Below, piece after piece: positions 45,069 to 54,423 of a stretch of DNA of 64,000 nt (positions are counted from its first letter, which is position 1; each line of letters starts with the position of its first letter). A program made the position numbers and the translations under genes. The DNA is from JAFECT01 sp036501825. GTDB lineage: Bacteria > Pseudomonadota > Alphaproteobacteria > Caulobacterales > Caulobacteraceae. The DNA lies in the NCBI GenBank assembly GCA_036501825.1, contig DASXZP010000005.1, forward strand, positions 1-64,000, read 5' to 3'. The notes below the pieces were generated by a model. That model saw only the letters and a program-made list of their open reading frames with translations. It was not told the DNA's origin and did no database searches.

Positions 45069-45671
45069 ATGAATCGAATAAAACATCTCTTCATCAGCGT
45101 CGCAGCCCTCATCGGGCTTTGCGTCATGGGCGGGGTAGCCCATGCGCAGAGTGCGACGGGCACGATCGGCGTCACCGGCACCGTCACGCTGAACTGCGTG
45201 GTGGTCACCGGCGGGTCGGGATCGGCGTTCTCGGGCACGATTGCGCTCGGCGAACTCGACGATCCGACGACCGGCTATCTGCTGGGCTCTCTGTCAGGCG
45301 CGTCGCCGTCCGGCGCCGAAATCAAATCGTTCCAGGTCAACTGCAACGGCGGCCACGCCTCGATCGACCTGAAAGCGACCCGCCTGAGCAACGCGTCGGG
45401 CACGGCCCTGGCCGGCTATTCGCGCAATATCGACTACACGACGGACCTGATCCTGACCAAGTCGGACAGCTCGACCCAGAGCTTCAGCTATACGACGGCG
45501 CCTGCGCTGCCGGCGGATACGACGGGGACCCTGGGCGGCCGGATGGCCAACGCGGCGGGCAACGTGGTCGTGCAGATCCACAACCTTTCGGCGGAGAACG
45601 GTGCGACGAGCATCCTCGAGGCCGGCAGTTTTTCTTCGACCATCACCGTGGCGATTTCACCGATCACCTGA
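45069..45671 (+). CDS. Chaperone-usher fimbrial subunit 2
   Basis: 200 residues with a signal peptide ending AHAQ, the strand ATGTIGVTGTVTLNC, and the second cysteine in FQVNCNGG. The segment FSGTIALGELDDPTTGYLLGSLSGA is shared almost word for word with subunit 3 (FGGTIALGELDDTTTGYLQTGLEGA), so the two are recent duplicates. It ends SSTITVAISPIT, a pilin final strand. It lies 24 bases from subunit 1 and about 50 from subunit 3. Confidence 0.85.
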   Translation: MNRIKHLFISVAALIGLCVMGGVAHAQSATGTIGVTGTVTLNCVVVTGGSGSAFSGTIALGELDDPTTGYLLGSLSGASPSGAEIKSFQVNCNGGHASIDLKATRLSNASGTALAGYSRNIDYTTDLILTKSDSSTQSFSYTTAPALPADTTGTLGGRMANAAGNVVVQIHNLSAENGATSILEAGSFSSTITVAISPIT

Positions 45672-45720
45672 CCCTTGACCTTAGCGGGCCGGCAAGGCCC
45701 GCATCCGGAGTTCTGAACTC

Positions 45721-46308
45721 ATGAAACGCATTCTCTTCGCCGCCGCCGCCATCGCCGCTCTCGGCATGTCGACGCACGCCTTCGCCCAGACCGCCACGGG
45801 CACGATCACCGTGACCGGCACCGTCACCGGCAGTTGCTCCGTCGTCACCGGCGGTTCGGGTAACGCTTTCGGCGGCACCATCGCGCTGGGCGAGCTCGAC
45901 GACACCACCACCGGCTACCTGCAGACCGGCCTGGAAGGCGCGACGCCCGTTTCCGGCGCGACGCAAAGCTTCCAGATCAACTGCAACAGCGGCAACCCGA
46001 CGGTCGCCCTCTCCGCGACGCGGCTGTCCACGACCGGTTCGTCGACCGGCGGCTATTCGGCCAACATCGACTACACCGCCGACGTGACGGCCGCGAAGGC
46101 CGGCGGCGGAACCACGCTCTATCACTACACGACAGCGGCGAGCCTGCCGGTTGCCAGCAGCGGCCAGCTGGGTGACCGCCTGGCCAACACGCCGGCCAAC
46201 ATCGTCGTCGATGCGCGTTCGTTCGCCGCCGAAAACGGCGCGACCAGCATCCTCGACGCGGGAAGCTGGTCCTCGACCATCACCGTGGTGATCTCGCCTA
46301 CGTCTTGA
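45721..46308 (+). CDS. Chaperone-usher fimbrial subunit 3
   Basis: 195 residues. The signal peptide ends AFAQ. The mature part is ATGTITVTGTVTGSCSVVTGGSGNAF, with the second Cys in FQINCNSG and the end SSTITVVISPTS. It is closest to subunit 2 over the whole length, including NIDYT and AENGATSILDAGS near the C-terminus. The ATG has GGAG ten bases upstream. Confidence 0.85.
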   Translation: MKRILFAAAAIAALGMSTHAFAQTATGTITVTGTVTGSCSVVTGGSGNAFGGTIALGELDDTTTGYLQTGLEGATPVSGATQSFQINCNSGNPTVALSATRLSTTGSSTGGYSANIDYTADVTAAKAGGGTTLYHYTTAASLPVASSGQLGDRLANTPANIVVDARSFAAENGATSILDAGSWSSTITVVISPTS

Positions 46309-46361
46309 GTACCGTCTGCAACTGGGGTTCGGCTTCGGCCGGCATGTAAAGGAATATGACT

Positions 46362-46949
46362 ATGAAACGCGTTCTTCTCGTCGCTACCGCCATCGCCGGC
46401 CTCGCCTTCGCGGCGCCGTCGCTGGCCCAAACCGTAAGCGGCTCGGTCGGCATCACGGGGTCGGTCGCGGACCGCTGCGTCGTCAACAGCAGCGGCGGTG
46501 GCGAAACCTTCAGCGATACCATTCCGCTGGGCGAACTGACCAAGTCCAACGGCACCCTGCGCGGCGATCTGCAGGGCAGCAGCGCGATCAGCGGCGCCAC
46601 GGTGAAGTTCTCGGTCACCTGCACGGGCTCGAGCCCGCAGGTTACCCTGAGCGCCACCCAGCTCACCGCCGGCCTCGCCACGCCGCCTTCGGGCTTCTCC
46701 GATACGATCGACTACACCGCCGAACTCGACCTCGACAAGGCGGCCGGCGGCACGGTGCCGTACACCTACAACACCGCCACCGCCGCGGGCCCGAGCACCG
46801 CGCCGCTCGGCGGTCAGCTGTCCACCGCCAACAACAACGTGCGGGTTTCGGCCTACAGCTTCGCCACCGTCGGTGGACAAAGCAACGTTCTGTCGGCGTC
46901 GCCCAGCTACGCGGCCACGATCAGCGTCTCGATCGCGCCGACCCTCTAA
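46362..46949 (+). CDS. Chaperone-usher fimbrial subunit 4
   Basis: 195 residues. The ATG at 46362 is preferred over 46356 because AAAGG then lies nine bases upstream. The signal peptide ends SLAQ. Mature start TVSGSVGITGSVADRC, a second Cys in FSVTCTGS, IDYTAELDLDK as in subunits 2 and 3, and the final strand YAATISVSIAPTL. It belongs to the same subfamily as 2 and 3 but is more diverged. Confidence 0.85.
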   Translation: MKRVLLVATAIAGLAFAAPSLAQTVSGSVGITGSVADRCVVNSSGGGETFSDTIPLGELTKSNGTLRGDLQGSSAISGATVKFSVTCTGSSPQVTLSATQLTAGLATPPSGFSDTIDYTAELDLDKAAGGTVPYTYNTATAAGPSTAPLGGQLSTANNNVRVSAYSFATVGGQSNVLSASPSYAATISVSIAPTL

Positions 46950-47015
46950 GTATCTCTGCGTAAATACGGGGCGGCGTTCTCGCCGCCCCGCTCCCTTTCA
47001 CGAGAGACCGACACC

Positions 47016-47561
47016 ATGCGCAAGACGGTTTTGACAGCGACGATCATGAGCCTGGGCCTGCTGGCCGCCGGCGCGGCGTCCGCACAACCGGTCACCGGAT
47101 CGGTGGCGATCAACGGTTCGGTCGCTTCGCGTTGCTCGTTCTCGACGGACAACGTCGTGTTGAACATCGGCGAAATGTCGATCACCTCGGGGTCGACCTC
47201 GACGCTCGGGACCTACGACCACACCAAGCTGGACGGGCTGTCGACGCCCTTGACCGGCTTTTGCAACGGCGCGGGCGCGACCATGACGGTTGAGGCCTTC
47301 CCGATGCTGAACACCAGTTTCACCGGCGCGCCGCCGTCGGGCTTCGACGACCGCGTCGACTACACCGCCACCGCGACCGAGAACAATGTATCCGCAACGG
47401 ATACGACCCTGACCGCGGGTCCGGGCGCGCCGGGCACGGTCGGCTACTTCTCCTCGAACATCACGGTCAGCTTCTCGAATTCCGCCACGCCCGGCGGCGG
47501 CAAGATGATCGCTGGCCCCTACTCCGGGTCCGTAAACGTCACTCTGACGCCGACCACCTGA
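47016..47561 (+). CDS. Chaperone-usher fimbrial subunit 5
   Basis: 181 residues. The signal peptide ends ASAQ. Mature start PVTGSVAINGSVASRCSF, a second Cys in TGFCNGAG, a central PPSGFDDRVDYTATATE segment, and the end YSGSVNVTLTPTT. Subunits 5 to 7 share the PPxGF...YTA block and a short loop before the last strand, so they form a second subfamily. It is ten bases from subunit 6. Confidence 0.83.
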   Translation: MRKTVLTATIMSLGLLAAGAASAQPVTGSVAINGSVASRCSFSTDNVVLNIGEMSITSGSTSTLGTYDHTKLDGLSTPLTGFCNGAGATMTVEAFPMLNTSFTGAPPSGFDDRVDYTATATENNVSATDTTLTAGPGAPGTVGYFSSNITVSFSNSATPGGGKMIAGPYSGSVNVTLTPTT

Positions 47562-47571
47562 GGAAGGACGC

Positions 47572-48147
47572 ATGCGCCATAGTCTGTCCATCGCAGCGAT
47601 CACCCTGGGCCTGGCTTTTGCCGGCGCCGCCCAGGCGCAGTCGACGACCGATACGCGCAGCGTGACGGTCAACGGGACGGTCGCTCAGGTCTGCGTGCTG
47701 GGCGCTCCCGCGCCGACCTCGATCAACCTCGGCCAGATGGCCGCGACGTCGGGGACCCGCACCGGCAAGCTCGGCGCGATCGCCGACCAGTCGGTCAGCC
47801 TGCCCGCCACCTTCTGCAACTACGGCGGCACGCAAATCACGGTCGTGGCCACGGCGCTGATCGAAGGTAACGACGAGGCGACGCCGCCGAGCGGCTTCTC
47901 CAAGGCCGTCAACTTTACCGCCAACGTCTCCGGTTGGACCCCGACAGCGGCGAGCGTGACCACAACAGCGGCTTCGGACGGCTCCAACGCGACGACGACC
48001 AGCGGCGGCCCGGAACAAGCCCAACCCAATTCCACCAGCCTGACGCTGACGCTGACCAACTTCTCGGCGCCGGGTGACTCGATTCTCGTGGCCGGCGGCT
48101 ACAACGGGCTCGTGACGATCACGCTCGGACCGGACGGCGGACATTGA
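47572..48147 (+). CDS. Chaperone-usher fimbrial subunit 6
   Basis: 191 residues. GGAAGG precedes the ATG. The signal peptide ends AQAQ, then RSVTVNGTVAQVCVLG, a second Cys in ATFCNYGG, PPSGFSKAVNFTANVSGW and the end YNGLVTITLGPDGGH. The stop codon overlaps the start region of subunit 7, which indicates coupling. Confidence 0.83.
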   Translation: MRHSLSIAAITLGLAFAGAAQAQSTTDTRSVTVNGTVAQVCVLGAPAPTSINLGQMAATSGTRTGKLGAIADQSVSLPATFCNYGGTQITVVATALIEGNDEATPPSGFSKAVNFTANVSGWTPTAASVTTTAASDGSNATTTSGGPEQAQPNSTSLTLTLTNFSAPGDSILVAGGYNGLVTITLGPDGGH

Positions 48148-48149
48148 TC

Positions 48150-48725
48150 ATGACCCTGAACCGTTTCCTCATTATCGCCTGCACAACCGCCGCTCTCGCG
48201 AGCGGGGCTGGAGCGACTTCCGCGGCGGCAGCCTCGGCGACCGCAGGACCGGCCTCGGTGCCGGTGACCGGCACCGTCGTCACCTTCTGCACGACCGGAA
48301 CCCTGACCAACGACACCACGGTTTTTGACCTTGGCGTCCTGACCGACCCGAACACCGGCCTGTTGAAGAACAACATCGCGCCGGTGTCCAAGATCCTGAA
48401 CGGCGCGACCTGCAACACGGTCTCGACGATCACGGTCGCCGCCTCGCCGATGACCGCCCAGGACTTCACGACTGTCCCGCCGGCCGGATTCGCGCGCGCA
48501 ATCGATTATACGGCGACCGCCTCCGGCTGGACGACAACGCCGGCGGTCTACGTGACGTCGCAGAGCTCGAACTCGGCGGCGAACCAGGCTCGCAACACGC
48601 CCTTCAGCGGCCAGATCACGCTCACCCTGTCGAGTTTCACCACGACGGGCGGTTCGAACCTGCTTCTGGTCTCCGACCCGGTCTATTCGGGCGCCATCAC
48701 CGTCACTCTGGCGGCGGGGAACTGA
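48150..48725 (+). CDS. Chaperone-usher fimbrial subunit 7
   Basis: 191 residues from the ATG at 48150; a TTG two codons earlier overlaps the previous stop. The signal sequence has CTTAALASGAGATSAAA and then PASVPVTGTVVTFCTTG, with a second Cys in GATCNTVS. It has PPAGFARAIDYTATASGWTT as in subunits 5 and 6 and ends YSGAITVTLAAGN. It is two bases from subunit 8. Confidence 0.83.
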   Translation: MTLNRFLIIACTTAALASGAGATSAAAASATAGPASVPVTGTVVTFCTTGTLTNDTTVFDLGVLTDPNTGLLKNNIAPVSKILNGATCNTVSTITVAASPMTAQDFTTVPPAGFARAIDYTATASGWTTTPAVYVTSQSSNSAANQARNTPFSGQITLTLSSFTTTGGSNLLLVSDPVYSGAITVTLAAGN

Positions 48726-48727
48726 CC

Positions 48728-49324
48728 ATGGGCATGAGAACCCTCGCTACGGCCGCCGTTTCGCTCTCCGCCCTTGTGGCGGCGTCGGGCGCCCAAGCTC
48801 AATCGGCAGTGTCGACCTCATCCTTCACCGTCGTCGGCAGCGCGCCGAAAGTCTGCACGATCTCGGAGCCGACGCTTTCGTCGGTTAACGAGGTCAACAT
48901 CGACAGCCTGGACGGCTCGACGCTGAAGATCAGTCAGTTGACCAGCACCACCACGCTTTCGACGCTGCCGGCCTCGGCGCGGGTCAGCTTCAACGCGGTG
49001 TGCACCTTTGCGCACACGGTGACCATCCAGTCGCAGAACAACGGCCTGTGGCGCGACGGTTCGAGCCAGCCGATGCAGAACGGCTTCGCCGATGCGGTGC
49101 CGTGGACCGGCCGGATCCAGTGGGCCAACATCGACCGCACCTTCGTCGCCGGCGCGCAAAACCGTCAGATCGTGAACTTCCCGTTCCCGATCGCGACGCC
49201 GAATGCGGGCCAGCTGCTGTTCGACATTTCGATCCAGGCGGGATCAACCAACAGCGTGGCCAACGGGCCGCTGCTGGCCGGCTCCTACCAGGACACCATT
49301 TACATTACGCTGGAGCCGCAATGA
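48728..49324 (+). CDS. Chaperone-usher fimbrial subunit 8
   Basis: 198 residues. The signal peptide ends AQAQ, then SSFTVVGSAPKVCTISEP, and a second Cys in FNAVCTFAHTVTIQSQNNGL. It ends YQDTIYITLEPQ. The second half resembles subunit 9 (HTxTxxxxNGGL, FTDHVDY against FADAVPW), so 8 and 9 form a third pair. Its stop overlaps the start of subunit 9 (ATGA). Confidence 0.83.
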   Translation: MGMRTLATAAVSLSALVAASGAQAQSAVSTSSFTVVGSAPKVCTISEPTLSSVNEVNIDSLDGSTLKISQLTSTTTLSTLPASARVSFNAVCTFAHTVTIQSQNNGLWRDGSSQPMQNGFADAVPWTGRIQWANIDRTFVAGAQNRQIVNFPFPIATPNAGQLLFDISIQAGSTNSVANGPLLAGSYQDTIYITLEPQ

Positions 49325-49905
49325 AAACGCCAGCGACCCTCTCCGCTCTGCTGATCGCCTCGACGCTGGCGCTCGCGCCGGCTGCGGCGCTTGCCCAACA
49401 AGCGTCCAACACCGCGGTGCAATCCCGTCTCGACCTGCTGGGCCAAGCGCCGGCGGCCTGTGTGCTGAATGGGCCGTCGAGCACCGGCAATGTGAACGCA
49501 ACGGTGTCCGACGCGGGCTCACGCACGACGGCGGTGAACATCACCAACCTGGTGGACACCAGCACCTTGGCCGCACAAGCGACGACGGTGAACCTTGCGT
49601 TTCCGCTGATCTGTAACGGTCCGCACACGCTGACCGTGACCACGTCGAATGGCGGCCTGACCCTCGAAGGCGGCGCGCCGAGTGCGGCCGGCTTCACCGA
49701 CCACGTGGATTACGTCATTCAAACCAACTGGGCGGGGCAGACGGCGTCGGGTTCGACCGGCGGCGCCAAGACCTATTCGATCAGTACGGCTGACGGCGCG
49801 GCCGGCGTGGTTTCGCTGAGTATTCAGATTCGTGGTGGCGGCGATCGCCTCATCGCTGGAATCTATTCGGACACGCTGACACTGGACGTCCAGCCGGCGA
49901 CTTGA
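49321..49905 (+). CDS. Chaperone-usher fimbrial subunit 9
   Basis: 194 residues from the ATG at 49321, overlapping the previous stop by four bases. A frame opening upstream at 49000 is only read-through of subunit 8 in another frame. The signal peptide ends ALAQQ. The Cys pair lies in PAACVLNG and FPLICNGPHTLTVTTSNGGL. It ends YSDTLTLDVQPAT. It is the last subunit before the chaperone, 45 bases away. Confidence 0.85.
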   Translation: MKTPATLSALLIASTLALAPAAALAQQASNTAVQSRLDLLGQAPAACVLNGPSSTGNVNATVSDAGSRTTAVNITNLVDTSTLAAQATTVNLAFPLICNGPHTLTVTTSNGGLTLEGGAPSAAGFTDHVDYVIQTNWAGQTASGSTGGAKTYSISTADGAAGVVSLSIQIRGGGDRLIAGIYSDTLTLDVQPAT

Positions 49906-49950
49906 AAAACCAACCGCGCAAGTAGGCGCGGCCACTAGGGGGATTATTGA

Positions 49951-50715
49951 ATGTTGCAATGGCGCAATCTCGCGCTGGCCGGGGCTTTGGCTTTCGGCCT
50001 GTTCACCATGGCGCCGTCGCACGCGCTCGCCATCACCGTGCAACCGGTGGTGATCGACCTGTCGCCGGCCGGCCGCGAGATGAGCCAGGTCATTACCGTC
50101 GAGAACACCTTCGCCACGCCACTGACGGTGGAACTGAGAGTCGAGGAGCTGAGCTTCGACGAGAATGGCGCGCATCCGACGGGTAAGGACCCGGGCGATC
50201 TGCTGATCTTCCCACCCCAGGCGATTATCCAGCCGGGCGACACACAGGCGTTCCGCGTGCAATGGGTCGGCGACCCGGACCTGAAGCAGTCCAAGCACTA
50301 CTACGTGACGGTCGCGCAGCTGCCGGTGCAGTTGCCCGCGGGCCAATCGGCGATTCAGATTCTCTACAACTTCCAGGTCCTGGTCAGTGTGAAGCCGCTC
50401 GGCGGCAAGCCGGACCTGAAAATCGCCAGCGCCGAAATCGGCAAGGACGCCAAAGGCAATCCCGTGCCGGTGTTGATGGTCGAGAACGACTCCAACACCC
50501 ACGGCTATCTCTCGCAGGGAACCCTGCGGATCATCGAGAAGGACTCGAGCGGCAAGCAGATCTTCGAAAAGACCATGCCGGGTCCGGAAATCCAACAAAC
50601 GATCGGCTTTGGACTGATCGCATCGGGACAAAAGCGGCGCGTGCCTGTGCCGGTCGTCCTGCCACAAGACGGGGGCCAGATTGAAGCGCGCTTCACTCCA
50701 GACTCGCACCGCTAA
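49951..50715 (+). CDS. Periplasmic fimbrial chaperone (PapD-like)
   Basis: 254 residues, signal peptide ending ALA. The first immunoglobulin-like domain has ITVQPVVIDLSPAGREMSQVITVENTFATPLTVELRVEEL and FPPQAIIQPGDTQAFRVQWVGDP, matching the A1/B strands and the PG-Q-x-hydrophobic motif of PapD-type chaperones. KHYYVTVAQLPV follows. It escorts subunits to the usher by donor-strand complementation. GGGGGA precedes the ATG. The end overlaps the TTG start of the usher by 35 bases. Confidence 0.9.
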   Translation: MLQWRNLALAGALAFGLFTMAPSHALAITVQPVVIDLSPAGREMSQVITVENTFATPLTVELRVEELSFDENGAHPTGKDPGDLLIFPPQAIIQPGDTQAFRVQWVGDPDLKQSKHYYVTVAQLPVQLPAGQSAIQILYNFQVLVSVKPLGGKPDLKIASAEIGKDAKGNPVPVLMVENDSNTHGYLSQGTLRIIEKDSSGKQIFEKTMPGPEIQQTIGFGLIASGQKRRVPVPVVLPQDGGQIEARFTPDSHR

Positions 50716-53326
50716 GCGGCGCGCGCTCAAGGTCGCTCTACTCTCCGCGGTATTCGCTACCGCCGGAGCGCGGGGGGCGTTCGCGCGCGACGAAGCGATT
50801 GCGACAGCGCCGCCGGAACTGAGGGCGACTGCGACGGAATATGCTGCGGCTATCGTCCTGGCGTCGTCGGCGCAGTCGACTGCTGTCGCGGCGGCGCCCG
50901 CCGCGCCGATGCAGCTTGCTCAGGTCAACGGAGCGCCTGCGGCGGCGCCATCACGCGCGCCGATCAACACGACCGGCCACACGATTAACCTGACCGTCCC
51001 GGCCTTGGATGGTGCGTACGACATGGGCGACATGCCCATCTCGATCGATCCGAACGACAAGATCGAATTCTCCTCGCAGCGGGTCCTGGACCTGCTGTCG
51101 AAGGTCCTCGACCAGACCTATCTTCAGACGCTGAAGACGCGCTTCAACGGTCTTTCGTCGGTCACGACGGGCAGCTTCGCGGACACCGGCATCGCGATCG
51201 TTTACGATCCGAAGCGTTTGGAACTCGTGTTCCTGATCCCGGCTTCCATGCGCGCATCGCGCTCGGTGTCGATCGCCGCGCTCGACCAGGCGCACATGGG
51301 CTCCTTCGCGAAGCCCGCGCAATTCAGCGGTTACCTGAACGTCCGGGGCAACCTCGACTACGTGGGCGCCGGATCCGGCGGGGGCCTTCAGGATCCGGTG
51401 TTCGCGCTCGATGGCGCCTTGAACTTCAACGGGGTGGTCCTCGAGTCCTCCGGCGTGTACCAGCCGGGCGACGCCAACACGTTCCAGCGCATCGGCACGC
51501 GCCTCGAATATGACGACATCCCGGACCTGATCCGCTTCACCTTCGGCGACCTGCAGGCGACTTCGCGTGGCTTCCAGGCCGTGCCCGACATGTTCGGCTT
51601 CTCGCTGTTCCGCTCCTACGGCGTGCTCGAGCCCGAGTTCATCGCCCGCCCGCGCGGCGACCAGCAGTTCACCCTGACCCGCGCGTCCACGGTCGAGATC
51701 TATGTGAACGGCCAGCTGGTGCGCAGGCTGCAGCTGAACCCCGGTAACTACAACGCGCGTGATTTTCCTTTCACGCAGGGCGCCAACAATATCCTGCTGA
51801 ACGTGATCGACGATACCGGCGCGCGCCAGACGCTGACGTTCAGCACCTTCTTTGATCAGACCCAACTGCAGCCGGGCCTGGCCGAGTTCGGATTCTATGC
51901 CGGTGTCATGGCGCCGCTGGGGCCGGACGGCCCCGAGTATGGCCACGACTGGACCTATACGGGCTTCTATCGCCGCGGCATCACCAAAGATCTGACGCTC
52001 GGGATCAACAGCCAGGGCGACGAGCACGACACCCAGTGGGGAATCGAGGGCGTCTGGGGCACGCCGTTGGGATCGTTTAGCGGCAATGCCGCGATCTCGC
52101 GGGTCCAGAACATGGGCAGCGGCTCGGCCGCCAACATCACGTTCCAGCGCCTGTTCCAGATCGGCGGCGGCAAGGCGAGTTCGTTTAACCTGTTCTTCGA
52201 GACCCGCAGTTCACAGTTCAGCTCCCTCACCGACACCTCCCCCGACAACCCGTATGCTTGGGAGGTGGGTGGAGCCTACACCCAGGCCATCACACAGGAT
52301 TTCTACGCCGGCCTCGATCTCCGTTTCAACAAGGGGCGCGAGAACAACCGGGACGTAAACAGCTACCGCGCGACGATGGGTTACCGGATCACGCCGACGC
52401 TTGGCTTGACCTTCGACGCGATCTACGACGACACGGATATCACGGGAAACCGGAAGAACTTCTCGGTGGTGATGTCGCTGACCAAGCGGATGACGCCGTG
52501 GTCCAGCCTGCGCGTCGACTACGACAGCAAGGAAGAGCGTTCGACCGTTACCTACCAGGACCAGCACGGCCAGGGTGTCGGATCGTACAACCTCACCGCC
52601 GACGTCGAGCACACGCCGTCCTCGACGGGCTTCAACGGCAACTTCACCTATCTCGGCGACCGCGGCGAACTGGGCGTGACCAGCTTCTCGACCTTCGACT
52701 CGGGCTTCGGCTCGACGACGGATTCGCGGACCTCGGTGCGCTTCGCTTCCTCGATCGCGTTCGCGGACGGAACCTGGTCCATCGGCCGGCCGATCTACGA
52801 CGCCTTTGCGATCGTGAAACCGTACGAGTCGCTGAAGAACGCCGACGTGATCGTCGACGAGACCCAGTTCGGCTATGAGGCCGACACCGGTCACCTCGGC
52901 ACGGCGACCGAGCCCAACCTGACCTCCTATGCCACGCGAACCCTCGCCGTGGACGTGCCGAACGCGCCTGCGGGCTTCGACATCGGTAAAGGCGCCTACC
53001 GCCTGTTCCCGCCGCACCGCGGCGGTTACCTGTTGGAAGTCGGCTCGGCCTACTCGGTGACCGCCATCGGCCGTCTGATCGACGCCGACGGCAAGCCGAT
53101 CTCTCTGCTCGCCGGCAAGGCGTACGAAGTCGCTCTGCCCAAGAACCCGCCGGTTGAGATCTTCACCAATCGCGAGGGCCGCTTCGGCGCCCCCGGCCTC
53201 AAGCCCGGCAAGTGGCGCATCGTCATGCCGACCGAGCCCGAGACCGTCTTCATCCTCGAAGTTCCACCGCAGACCATCGGCGCCATGCGCGCCGGCGATC
53301 TCAGGCCTGCAAATCCGGGAAGCTGA
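50681..53326 (+). CDS. Outer-membrane fimbrial usher
   Basis: 881 residues from a TTG inside the chaperone gene, giving an N-terminal signal (LKVALLSAVFATAGARGAFA). Residues about 95-210 look like an N-terminal periplasmic domain. The barrel includes FSGYLNVRGNLDYVG, DLIRFTFGDLQATSRGFQ, the plug-flanking STVEIYVNGQLVRRLQLNPGNYNARDFPF (the classic usher VYVNG..V.R..L.PG.Y..RD), and long amphipathic strands with aromatic girdles. The C-terminal domains include GRFGAPGLKPGKWRIV. The length is slightly above PapC/FimD. It is more distant than the standard gamma ushers, closer to archaic/alpha types by eye. Confidence 0.9.
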   Translation: MKRASLQTRTAKRRALKVALLSAVFATAGARGAFARDEAIATAPPELRATATEYAAAIVLASSAQSTAVAAAPAAPMQLAQVNGAPAAAPSRAPINTTGHTINLTVPALDGAYDMGDMPISIDPNDKIEFSSQRVLDLLSKVLDQTYLQTLKTRFNGLSSVTTGSFADTGIAIVYDPKRLELVFLIPASMRASRSVSIAALDQAHMGSFAKPAQFSGYLNVRGNLDYVGAGSGGGLQDPVFALDGALNFNGVVLESSGVYQPGDANTFQRIGTRLEYDDIPDLIRFTFGDLQATSRGFQAVPDMFGFSLFRSYGVLEPEFIARPRGDQQFTLTRASTVEIYVNGQLVRRLQLNPGNYNARDFPFTQGANNILLNVIDDTGARQTLTFSTFFDQTQLQPGLAEFGFYAGVMAPLGPDGPEYGHDWTYTGFYRRGITKDLTLGINSQGDEHDTQWGIEGVWGTPLGSFSGNAAISRVQNMGSGSAANITFQRLFQIGGGKASSFNLFFETRSSQFSSLTDTSPDNPYAWEVGGAYTQAITQDFYAGLDLRFNKGRENNRDVNSYRATMGYRITPTLGLTFDAIYDDTDITGNRKNFSVVMSLTKRMTPWSSLRVDYDSKEERSTVTYQDQHGQGVGSYNLTADVEHTPSSTGFNGNFTYLGDRGELGVTSFSTFDSGFGSTTDSRTSVRFASSIAFADGTWSIGRPIYDAFAIVKPYESLKNADVIVDETQFGYEADTGHLGTATEPNLTSYATRTLAVDVPNAPAGFDIGKGAYRLFPPHRGGYLLEVGSAYSVTAIGRLIDADGKPISLLAGKAYEVALPKNPPVEIFTNREGRFGAPGLKPGKWRIVMPTEPETVFILEVPPQTIGAMRAGDLRPANPGS

Positions 53327-53328
53327 TC

Positions 53329-54309
53329 ATGTCGTTCGTGCGTAGATTGTGGATGATCCTTGGGAGCCTGCTGGTCTGCCTGGCGGCGCCGATTGCCGCG
53401 CACGCTCAGTGCGCGGCCTTTCCGCCCGCCATTACGATCAGCGTGCCGCTCGATCCTTTCGGCGCCAGCCCTCAGATCAATACGACGGCCACATGGACGG
53501 TGACCGACCCCGACGACAACGCGATCGACACCGTCTTCCTGCTCGTTCCCGAATCGCCGGCGACGACGTCGACGGCGACTATCCTCGGCACCGGTGGCAA
53601 TCCGGGCGACGGCAGCAACGTGAACCTCGTCGTCTCCACGCCGCCGGTGATCAACGTCGACAGCGTCAACGGTCTGAAGCTGAACTACAACGGAACCAGT
53701 CACTCCGACACGGCGATCCTGACGATCACCATTCCGGCGGGCGCCAACCTCGTCGCGGGCCAGAACGACATCTTTTATGACGTCTATTACGCGTGCAAAT
53801 CGTCGGGCGGGGTAAAGACCGGAACCACTGAGGTCAGCAAGGGTCTCGACATCAAGTTCACCGTGCCCTCCGAACTGCAGGCCAGCTTTGCCGGCACGGC
53901 GATGGATTTCGGCGATATCACGACCGTGACCAACGCCCAGGCGGCCAGCCACGTCGTCAACGGCCAGATCAATGTGAAGAGCACCGCGCCGTACACGGTC
54001 GCAGTCAGCTCAGCGGGCGGCTTCATCATGACTCCCGGCGGCGGCGGCGGCACGAGCGCGGCCCAGAAGATCGGTTACCAGTGGGGCTTCCTGAGCGAGT
54101 CCGTGGGCGGTAACAGCGGCGGCGCCAGCACGACCTTCACCACCGTCACCTGCAAGGCGCCCCCGAGTCTGAGCGCTGTGCCCCTGCCGGTGACAACCAC
54201 GCTCAACGAGGGCGGCTTGGGCAAGGCGAGCGGGAGTTACAAGGACACCGTCAGTGTGACCTTCACGCCTCTCGTGTCGCCCTATCCGGCTCTGACCAAC
54301 TGTCCATGA
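53329..54309 (+). CDS. Large last subunit of the chaperone-usher operon, probable tip protein
   Basis: 326 residues. The ATG at 53329 is three bases after the usher stop; the longer frame from 53212 lies inside the usher gene. The signal peptide ends AHAQ. The N-terminal half has a domain of its own (PPAITISVPLDPFG, YDVYYACKSSG). The C-terminal half has pilin-like strands (IKFTVPSELQASFAGTAMDFGDI, INVKSTAPYTVAVSSAGGF) and the final strand SYKDTVSVTFTPL. A two-domain subunit after the usher is the usual place for a tip adhesin, as with CsuE; binding specificity is unknown. Confidence 0.82.
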   Translation: MSFVRRLWMILGSLLVCLAAPIAAHAQCAAFPPAITISVPLDPFGASPQINTTATWTVTDPDDNAIDTVFLLVPESPATTSTATILGTGGNPGDGSNVNLVVSTPPVINVDSVNGLKLNYNGTSHSDTAILTITIPAGANLVAGQNDIFYDVYYACKSSGGVKTGTTEVSKGLDIKFTVPSELQASFAGTAMDFGDITTVTNAQAASHVVNGQINVKSTAPYTVAVSSAGGFIMTPGGGGGTSAAQKIGYQWGFLSESVGGNSGGASTTFTTVTCKAPPSLSAVPLPVTTTLNEGGLGKASGSYKDTVSVTFTPLVSPYPALTNCP

Positions 54310-54356
54310 CGGCATGACGTCCCGCTGAAGGCTGGGGGGTCTCAGCGAAACGGCGA

Positions 54357-54386
54357 CGCCGCCCCGAGCGATCGGGGCGGCGTTTT
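54357..54386 (+). terminator. Rho-independent terminator of the chaperone-usher operon
   Basis: Perfect nine-base stem CGCCGCCCC (54357-54365) / GGGGCGGCG (54374-54382) with an eight-base loop and TTTT directly after. It lies 48 bases past the last subunit stop, in the convergent gap with the minus-strand subunit gene. Confidence 0.88.
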
Positions 54387-54423
54387 CGTACGCATGTCGC
54401 TAGAAACTGAAACTGGTTCGCCG

